DNA from: Bacteroidales bacterium UBA4293
Lineage (GTDB): Bacteria; Bacteroidota; Bacteroidia; Bacteroidales; Bacteroidaceae
Length of the DNA: 64,000 nt
Assembly: GCA_002395835.1 (NCBI GenBank)
Contig: DGVD01000018.1
Coordinates: forward strand, 344,468-408,467
Direction of reading: 5' to 3'
Shown here piece by piece: positions 59,204 to 64,000 of this stretch. Numbering within the stretch: the first letter of the stretch is position 1; every line of letters begins with the position of its first letter. The notes beneath the pieces are model-generated. The model saw only the letters and a list, made by a program, of their open reading frames with translations, did no database searches and was not told where the DNA came from. The position numbers and the translations under genes were made by a program.

Positions 59204-59646
59204 GAGACGAAGAAAACAAGCAGAAAGACCTTGATTTGCGTTATCTACGCATGGCAAAAATCTGGTCTGAAAACTCCTACTGCGAAAGAAGACATGTTGG
59301 CTGTCTTGTGGTAAAGGACAAGATGATTATCTCTGATGGTTACAACGGAACTCCATCTGGTTTCGAAAACATCTGTGAAGATGAAAATAATGTTACTAAA
59401 CCATATGTCCTGCATGCTGAAGCCAATGCCATCACTAAATTAGCACGTTCTGGTAATTCCAGTGACGGGGCTACCATGTATATCACAGATTCTCCTTGTA
59501 TAGAATGCGCCAAGCTCATCATTCAAGCTGGTATTAAGCGAGTTGTATACTCGAAGAAATATAGACTTGAAGACGGACTTAACCTTTTAAAAAGAGCTAA
59601 TATTGTAGTCGACTATATAGAAAACAAGAGCAATGAGCCAGAATAA
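59200..59646 (+). CDS. dCMP deaminase-family protein
   Basis: A 148-residue zinc deaminase. The motif LHAEANAI (His72, Glu74) and SPCIECAK (Cys100, Cys103) form the metal site; RRHVGCLVVKDKMIISDGYNGTPSG is the typical dCMP-deaminase start. It makes dUMP for dTTP synthesis. It overlaps both neighbours (4 and 14 bases), showing tight coupling. Confidence 0.9.
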   Translation: MRDEENKQKDLDLRYLRMAKIWSENSYCERRHVGCLVVKDKMIISDGYNGTPSGFENICEDENNVTKPYVLHAEANAITKLARSGNSSDGATMYITDSPCIECAKLIIQAGIKRVVYSKKYRLEDGLNLLKRANIVVDYIENKSNEPE

Positions 59647-61261
59647 AAGTACTCGCTTTATACCACTTATCATCGCTATCAGTGTGGTGATAGGAGTATT
59701 ATTGGGCACCTTTTATGCCCACCATTTTTCAGGTAACAAATTAAGCATCATCAATACTAGTAGCAATAAGTTGAACGACTTGCTCCATATCATTGATGAC
59801 CAGTATGTGGATACCGTAGATCTAAGCAATCTGGTAGAAAGAGCCATGCCTGAGATTTTAGGGGAATTAGACCCACATTCTATTTACATCCCTGCACAAA
59901 AGTCTCAAGAGGCTACGGATGAACTGGCTGGTAGCTTTTCTGGAATTGGTGTTCAATTCACCATTCGTCAGGATACTATCTATATTAATAATGTAATTAA
60001 AGGAGGTCCCTCTGAAAAGGTGGGATTGCTAGCTGGTGACCGAATTATCAAGGTTGATGGTGAGGACTTTACGGGTGAAATTGTTACCAATGAAGAGGTT
60101 CTGCATCGATTGAAAGGTGAAAAGGGATCAGAGGTGAAACTAACAGTACTTCGTAGAGGACAGAAAGAATTTCTTGACTTCACCGTAGTGAGAGGTGACA
60201 TCCCTGTAAACTCTATCAAGGCTGCATATATGATCAATAAAGAGGTGGGATATATGCAAATTGAAAAGTTCGGTGAAACTACTTATCCTGAAATGCTTGT
60301 AGGACTGGCAAAACTAAACCAAGCCAACTTCAAAGGACTTATCATTGACCTGCGAGGTAACACAGGTGGTTATATGGGTGCTGCCATCCAAATGGTGAAT
60401 GAGTTTCTACCAGCAAACCGTCTGATAGTTTATACTGAAGGACGAAAGTCTGCTCGTCAGGAATATAAAAGCGATGGAAGAGGTGGATACCAGAACCTAC
60501 CTCTAGTAGTATTGGTTGATGAAGCTTCAGCCTCAGCCAGTGAAATTTTCTCTGGAGCTATTCAGGACAATGACCGAGGTGTGGTAGTAGGACGAAGGAC
60601 ATTCGGAAAAGGACTTGTGCAAGAACAGGTTGAATTTGGAGACCATAGTATGATCCGACTTACCATTGCCCGGTATTACACCCCATCAGGACGTTGTGTG
60701 CAGAAACCCTATAAAAAGGGGCACGATGAAGACTATGAAATGGATATTTTAACTCGTTACCAACGAGGGGAATTCTTCTCTGAAGATAGCATTAAGCAAA
60801 GTGGAACTGCCTATGAAACCAGTATAGGACGAAAAATCTATGGTGGTGGTGGTATTATGCCAGACTATTTCGTTCCTCAAGACACGGTGAATTACACCAG
60901 CTACTTCCGTATGGCTAACCAACAGGGATTCATTATCCAATATGCATACGAATATACAGATGATAACCGTCAGGCATTAAGTAAATATGATACTTATGAA
61001 AGTTTAGTAAAATACCTTGCTAGTCAGAATATAGTGGACAAATTTGCTAATTATGCCAACAAAAAAGGATTGAAACGAAGAAACCTGATGCTTCAAAAGT
61101 CTATGAATCTTTTTGAACATGCACTCTATGGAAACATTGTTTACATTATGCTGGACGATGAAGAGTATGCAAAATTTGCTAACGAAAGTGATCCTACAGT
61201 GCTGAAAGCAGTTAACCTACTGAAGAACAATGAAGCTTGGCCACAGGCTCCAAAACCGTAG
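59633..61261 (+). CDS. S41 C-terminal processing peptidase with PDZ domain
   Basis: A 542-residue protease with one N-terminal helix (about 10-30). Order: an N-terminal helical cap, a PDZ domain (about 90-180, SGIGVQF and GGPSEKVGLLAGDRI), then the S41 core with RGNTGGYMGAAIQM, SASASEIFSG (Ser303) and FGKGLVQEQ (Lys326) as the Ser-Lys dyad. CtpA-type enzymes trim proteins or regulate hydrolases in the periplasm. It is the last gene of the nine-gene run. Confidence 0.92.
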   Translation: MSQNKSTRFIPLIIAISVVIGVLLGTFYAHHFSGNKLSIINTSSNKLNDLLHIIDDQYVDTVDLSNLVERAMPEILGELDPHSIYIPAQKSQEATDELAGSFSGIGVQFTIRQDTIYINNVIKGGPSEKVGLLAGDRIIKVDGEDFTGEIVTNEEVLHRLKGEKGSEVKLTVLRRGQKEFLDFTVVRGDIPVNSIKAAYMINKEVGYMQIEKFGETTYPEMLVGLAKLNQANFKGLIIDLRGNTGGYMGAAIQMVNEFLPANRLIVYTEGRKSARQEYKSDGRGGYQNLPLVVLVDEASASASEIFSGAIQDNDRGVVVGRRTFGKGLVQEQVEFGDHSMIRLTIARYYTPSGRCVQKPYKKGHDEDYEMDILTRYQRGEFFSEDSIKQSGTAYETSIGRKIYGGGGIMPDYFVPQDTVNYTSYFRMANQQGFIIQYAYEYTDDNRQALSKYDTYESLVKYLASQNIVDKFANYANKKGLKRRNLMLQKSMNLFEHALYGNIVYIMLDDEEYAKFANESDPTVLKAVNLLKNNEAWPQAPKP

Positions 61262-61281
61262 GATGCTAACCACTTGAGAAG

Positions 61282-61572
61282 CTAACAGAAAATAATACGA
61301 TTAATAACTTGAGCGCCAACGGCTTCATTCAAACGCTGAATGAGCCGTTCGCGTTCCATCATAAGATTTCCTTTCAAGGCTGGAGACTTAATCTCCACAT
61401 ATAAGGATTGATTCTTAATATAGACTTTTCCTGTATAGGGTGCTATTCCAGGGCCCAACAACTCATTCCACATCTGAATAACACGGAACTGGTTTAATGG
61501 AGTCTCTATTCCTTCTTGACGCAAAAACTTACGAAGAACATCTCCTACTGATTCAGCTTTGCCTCGTCTCAT
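61282..61572 (-). CDS. DUF721 (DciA-like) protein
   Basis: A 96-residue protein from the ATG at 61572, which overlaps the recF stop (ATGA). The N-terminal RRGKAESVGDVLRKFLRQEGIE and WNELLGPGIAPYTG-KVYIKNQSLYVEIKSPALKGNLMMERERLIQRLNEAVG match DUF721; DciA-type members load the replicative helicase. The recF-DUF721 order is common in Bacteroidetes. Confidence 0.85.
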   Translation of the reverse strand: MRRGKAESVGDVLRKFLRQEGIETPLNQFRVIQMWNELLGPGIAPYTGKVYIKNQSLYVEIKSPALKGNLMMERERLIQRLNEAVGAQVINRIIFC

Positions 61573-62672
61573 AAGCGCTTGGTTATGACACCTTTTTCCA
61601 CAGAAAACAGGCAATGCTCCTCCCCTATTTTCTGAAGAATAGAATCTAAATGATCTCTATTGGTATCGGTAATAAAGATTTGACCGAATTTATCACTTGC
61701 TACCAAACGTACAATCTGCTCCACCCTACTGGAATCTAGCTTGTCAAAAATGTCATCTAGTAATAAAAGCGGAGTGGTTTTATTTCCTGTACGCTTCAAG
61801 AAATCAAATTGAGCCATCTTCAAAGCTATCAGATAAGTCTTATTTTGTCCTTGAGAACCCTCTCTTTTAATAGAATAATCCCCTATCTGCATCACCAGAT
61901 CATCCTTGTGCACCCCATGTAAAGAGAATCCCATGATACGATCCTTATCTCTTCCATTTTGAATGGTAGCCAGCAGAGGGCCTCTATCCCCATGAGAAGT
62001 ATAGGTAAGAGAAACCGTTTCCTTATCCTGAGAGATTTGCTGATAGAAATCCTGAAATATAGGCGTGAAATCACGGATAAAAGCCTTTCTGCCTTGATAA
62101 ATCAGTTCACCATTTTCAGCCATGAGATTCTCCCAAAGTGAAAGCATGTCTAAATCTATATCCCCTTCCATTTTCAGCATGGCATTGCGCTGCTGAAGCG
62201 CCTTCTGATACCTCAATAACGCATTTAAATAGACCTTGTCGTACTGAGAAATGACCATGTCCATGAAACGACGCCTCTCCTCACTTCCACCCAGTATAAG
62301 TTCCTGATCTGCTGGAGATACCAGAACGATAGGGATTAAACCGATGTGATCTGAAAGACGCTTGTATTCCTTCTTGTCTCTTTTAAAACTCTTCTTCACC
62401 CCCTTCTTCATGCCACAATAGATTTCCATTTCTTCAGCATTTTCCTTTTCATAATGCCCTTGAAGCACGAAAAATTCTTCCCCATGACGGATGCACTGAG
62501 AATCGATGGGATTCCCATTGCTCTTGCAGCATGAAAGGAAATAAATGGCATCTAGCAAGTTGGTTTTCCCCTCACCATTCTGCCCAATAAAGCAGTTCAC
62601 CTTATCTGAAAACTGGAGTTCAGCATCGGTTATATTCTTGTAATTTAATATAGAAAGAGATTTCAGTATCAT
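61569..62672 (-). CDS. recF: DNA replication and repair protein RecF
   Basis: A 367-residue SMC-like ATPase. MILKSLSILNYKNI opens it; Walker A is GQNGEGKTNLLD; GxHRDD-like HGVHKDD and the signature GSQGQNKTYLIALKMAQ follow; Walker B is LLLLDDIFDKLD. RecF loads RecA at gaps through RecOR. The ATG at 62672 is used because the frame start at 62693 lies upstream of the -7 box TACTTTTG (62681-62688). Confidence 0.95.
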   Translation of the reverse strand: MILKSLSILNYKNITDAELQFSDKVNCFIGQNGEGKTNLLDAIYFLSCCKSNGNPIDSQCIRHGEEFFVLQGHYEKENAEEMEIYCGMKKGVKKSFKRDKKEYKRLSDHIGLIPIVLVSPADQELILGGSEERRRFMDMVISQYDKVYLNALLRYQKALQQRNAMLKMEGDIDLDMLSLWENLMAENGELIYQGRKAFIRDFTPIFQDFYQQISQDKETVSLTYTSHGDRGPLLATIQNGRDKDRIMGFSLHGVHKDDLVMQIGDYSIKREGSQGQNKTYLIALKMAQFDFLKRTGNKTTPLLLLDDIFDKLDSSRVEQIVRLVASDKFGQIFITDTNRDHLDSILQKIGEEHCLFSVEKGVITKRL

Positions 62673-62680
62673 AGGTCTTG

Positions 62681-62688
62681 CAAAAGTA
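62681..62688 (-). promoter_or_regulatory. -7 box TACTTTTG of recF
   Basis: On the minus strand TACTTTTG is followed by eight bases and the ATG at 62672; the leader is very short. Confidence 0.5.
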
Positions 62689-62793
62689 GACAAAAGGATT
62701 GGATTTACCCGAATAAAAAAGAAAAAAGTTGGTCAAAAAGCAGCGTAGCACGAAAAAGAATGGAATTTATTTCGTGGTTTGAGGGAAAAGAAT

Positions 62794-62801
62794 TAATTTT
62801 G
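62794..62801 (+). promoter_or_regulatory. -7 box TAATTTTG of the TPR membrane protein gene
   Basis: TAATTTTG lies 51 bases before the ATG at 62853; no correctly spaced TTTG -33 box was seen. Confidence 0.45.
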
Positions 62802-62852
62802 TCCGCATTTTGAGAGAAATGCTCCTTTAAGAATAATAAAAAATTACATAAA

Positions 62853-63524
62853 ATGGCAGATAACAAGAAGAAAAATGATTCTTTGGAATTGGAAGAAGCT
62901 ATTTCTAAATCCGAAGCTTTTGTCCTGAAGTACAAAAAGCCACTCATTGGTGGAATTGCAGCAATCATCCTTTTGATTGCAGGTATTTTGTGCTACAAGA
63001 ACTATTATTCAAACCCTCGTGAGGAAAAAGCTTCTGCAGCTATGGCTAAGGCAGAAGAGCATTTCCGCAACAATGAATTTGAGATTGCATTGAAAGGCGA
63101 TTCTCTAGGTGCTGTAGGTTTCCTTAAAATCATGAGCGACTATAGTGGTACTGACGCTGCAAATATAGCTAAGGTTTATGCTGGTGAATGTTACGCTCAG
63201 CTAGATCAATATAAAGAGGCCATTGACATGCTGGATGGCTTTGATGAAGGTGATCAAATGATTTCTCCTGCAGTCTTGGGTACACTGGGCAACTGCTATG
63301 CACAGCTGGGTCAGCTGGATAAAGCTGTTTCTACCCTTTTGAAGGCTGCTAATAAAGCAGACAACAATAGCTTGAGCCCTATTTACCTGATTCAGGCTGG
63401 TGAAATTCTGGAAAGCCAGGGTAAGCCTCAAGAGGCTTTGAAAGCTTATCAGCAGATTAAGGATAAGTATTTCCAGTCATTGCAGTATCAAGAAATTGAT
63501 AAATACATTGATAGATTGAAATAA
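62853..63524 (+). CDS. Membrane-anchored TPR protein (YfgM-like)
   Basis: A 223-residue protein with a charged cytoplasmic start, one helix (about 32-49) and a periplasmic domain of about four tetratricopeptide units (IAKVYAGECYAQLDQYKEAIDML, LGNCYAQLGQLDKAVSTLLKA, QAGEILESQGKPQEALKAYQQI). This matches the YfgM/ancillary SecYEG-translocon or BamD-like TPR layout. It is expected to hold periplasmic chaperones or assembly factors; the exact partner is unknown. Codon use suggests good expression. It is monocistronic with a terminator. Confidence 0.85.
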   Translation: MADNKKKNDSLELEEAISKSEAFVLKYKKPLIGGIAAIILLIAGILCYKNYYSNPREEKASAAMAKAEEHFRNNEFEIALKGDSLGAVGFLKIMSDYSGTDAANIAKVYAGECYAQLDQYKEAIDMLDGFDEGDQMISPAVLGTLGNCYAQLGQLDKAVSTLLKAANKADNNSLSPIYLIQAGEILESQGKPQEALKAYQQIKDKYFQSLQYQEIDKYIDRLK

Positions 63525-63540
63525 ACTGAATTTAATCATA

Positions 63541-63582
63541 GAAAGAAGAGGGTGGAAAGAAATTTCTTCCCTCTTCTTTTTG
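63541..63582 (+). terminator. Terminator after the TPR membrane protein gene
   Basis: Arms AAAGAAGAGGG and CCCTCTTCTTT with an inner stem GAAA/TTTC, followed by a T run. Confidence 0.8.
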
Positions 63583-63650
63583 TTTTGTAAAGATATTTCA
63601 AACGAGAGAAAACCCTGAGCAACAGGATTGCTCGAAAAGGAAAAGAAAGG

Positions 63651-63711
63651 CAGAAATTTCTCTCTAACTGGAGAAAAATATTTTCCCTTAAGGAGAAAAA
63701 ATTTTCGCTAG
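63651..63711. repeat. Cluster of three palindromic repeat units, copy 2
   Basis: Three units (63651-63670, 63671-63692, 63693-63711) with palindrome-like cores (AGAAATTTCT, GAAAAATATTTTC, GAAAAAATTTTC) and linkers CTAACTG, CTTAAG, GCTAG. It shares TCTCTAACTGG with copy 1 at 30845-30911, and its reverse complement aligns with copy 1 over about 80 bases including flanking CTGACA and TTTCTAG. Confidence 0.65.
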
Positions 63712-63828
63712 AAAAGGAGCAAATGTCAGGGTCATTCAGGTCATTTCAGAAAAGGCTCCTTTTGTCAATTTTTTAGAACGCCAAAGGGCCTGTCCTACGT
63801 AATTCCGCAAAATAAAAATTGAAAAATG

Positions 63829-63859
63829 TTTGCAGGTTCCAAAAAATGTCGTATCTTTG
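63829..63859 (+). promoter_or_regulatory. Promoter of the tRNA-Tyr cluster (TTTG, 19 bases, TATCTTTG)
   Basis: TTTG at 63829-63832 and TATCTTTG at 63852-63859 are 19 bases apart, a full consensus promoter directed into the tRNA-Tyr gene. Confidence 0.75.
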
Positions 63860-63885
63860 CATCCGCAATTTAGAAATGAATTGTC

Positions 63886-63968
63886 GGGCATATTCCAGAG
63901 CGGCCAAATGGGGCAGACTGTAAATCTGTTATCTTTCGACTTCGGTGGTTCGAATCCATCACCACCCA
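63886..63968 (+). tRNA. tRNA-Tyr (anticodon GTA) with mispaired acceptor stem
   Basis: The anticodon stem-loop GCAGACTGTAAATCTGT, the D arm CCAGAGCGGCCAAATGG, a long variable arm and the T arm with TTCGAAT are all intact. The 5' acceptor strand reads GGGCATA while the 3' strand is ACCACCC, so only three of seven pairs form. No CCA is encoded. It has a consensus promoter, so it is probably expressed; the acceptor mismatch is odd. Confidence 0.8.
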
Positions 63969-63992
63969 CTTCCGGAAAAAGGAAGTTACTTT

Positions 63993-64000
63993 GCGGAAAT
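63993..64000 (+). tRNA. Possible first bases of a tRNA-Gly, cut by the window end
   Basis: GCGGAAAT at the very end matches the usual start of bacterial tRNA-Gly, and tRNA-Tyr followed by tRNA-Gly is a common cluster. Eight bases alone cannot prove it. Confidence 0.3.

Noticed and set aside
63736..63969. Minus-strand frame of 77 codons over tRNA-Tyr
   Set aside because: It is a typical spurious ORF read from the antisense of a tRNA gene.
63886..64000. Integration (att) site in tRNA-Tyr
   Set aside because: Integration usually keeps or duplicates the 3' half; here the 5' strand differs, and no integrase or direct repeat is visible in the window.

Overview
The window (about 40% GC) reads as chromosome of a gut Bacteroidales bacterium, most likely Bacteroidaceae (Bacteroides or Phocaeicola). 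The support is direct: many genes carry the Bacteroidetes -7 box TAnnTTTG upstream, several with a TTTG -33 box; there are no Shine-Dalgarno tracts; and many families are typical of Bacteroides (DUF3737, DUF4199, DUF4348, DUF6048/DUF6452-like, GH106, a GH20 lipoprotein). Coding density is high and no phage, IS or CRISPR signature was seen.

Layout. 1-7.6 kb: metabolic and accessory operons (partial DUF3737, FNT-type channel, HD hydrolase, SDR, AlaX-like editing protein; then flavin reductase, hemolysin III, omega-amidase, esterase, BASS transporter, cupin). 7.7-14.9 kb: DUF1846, ThiD/PdxK-like kinase, M18 aminopeptidase, DUF2461, GH20 hexosaminidase, DUF1232. 15.1-29.8 kb: an alpha/beta hydrolase gene, then a tightly packed seven-gene membrane operon, the most unusual part of the window. 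29.8-38.2 kb: minus-strand envelope genes (DUF445, DUF975, SPFH plus a small Arc-type regulator), a GH106 rhamnosidase, an MBL hydrolase and a DUF4348 lipoprotein. 38.2-52.6 kb: housekeeping genes (pheS, nth, pgk, mutS2), an orphan solute-binding lipoprotein with a TPR protein, a phospholipase-D-type synthase, the kdsA-kdsD-MFS operon, tRNA-Ser, tRNA-Val, tRNA-Thr and the SRP RNA. 52.7-64 kb: a nine-gene run (DUF4199 to an S41 protease), divergent recF/DUF721, a TPR membrane protein, and the start of a tRNA-Tyr(-Gly) cluster.

The system of interest (16244-29809) encodes in order: a four-helix membrane protein; a P-loop GTPase with a membrane segment; a 1020-residue polytopic protein whose C-terminal half resembles SEDS (FtsW/RodA) glycan polymerases; a second P-loop GTPase-like protein; an 832-residue membrane-anchored protein whose start resembles GTPase-associated protein 1 (GAP1-N2); a 932-residue membrane-anchored penicillin-binding-protein-like transpeptidase with STFK and KTGT motifs; and a membrane-anchored GH25 lysozyme. 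I infer a GTPase-controlled machine that makes, crosslinks and cuts peptidoglycan. Its purpose (defence, envelope repair, a secretion or injection structure, or a specialised morphology) cannot be decided from sequence alone.

Other points: three genes have a -7 box exactly five bases before the ATG, predicting leaderless mRNAs; two related palindromic repeat clusters lie 33 kb apart; and the tRNA-Tyr has a mispaired acceptor stem.
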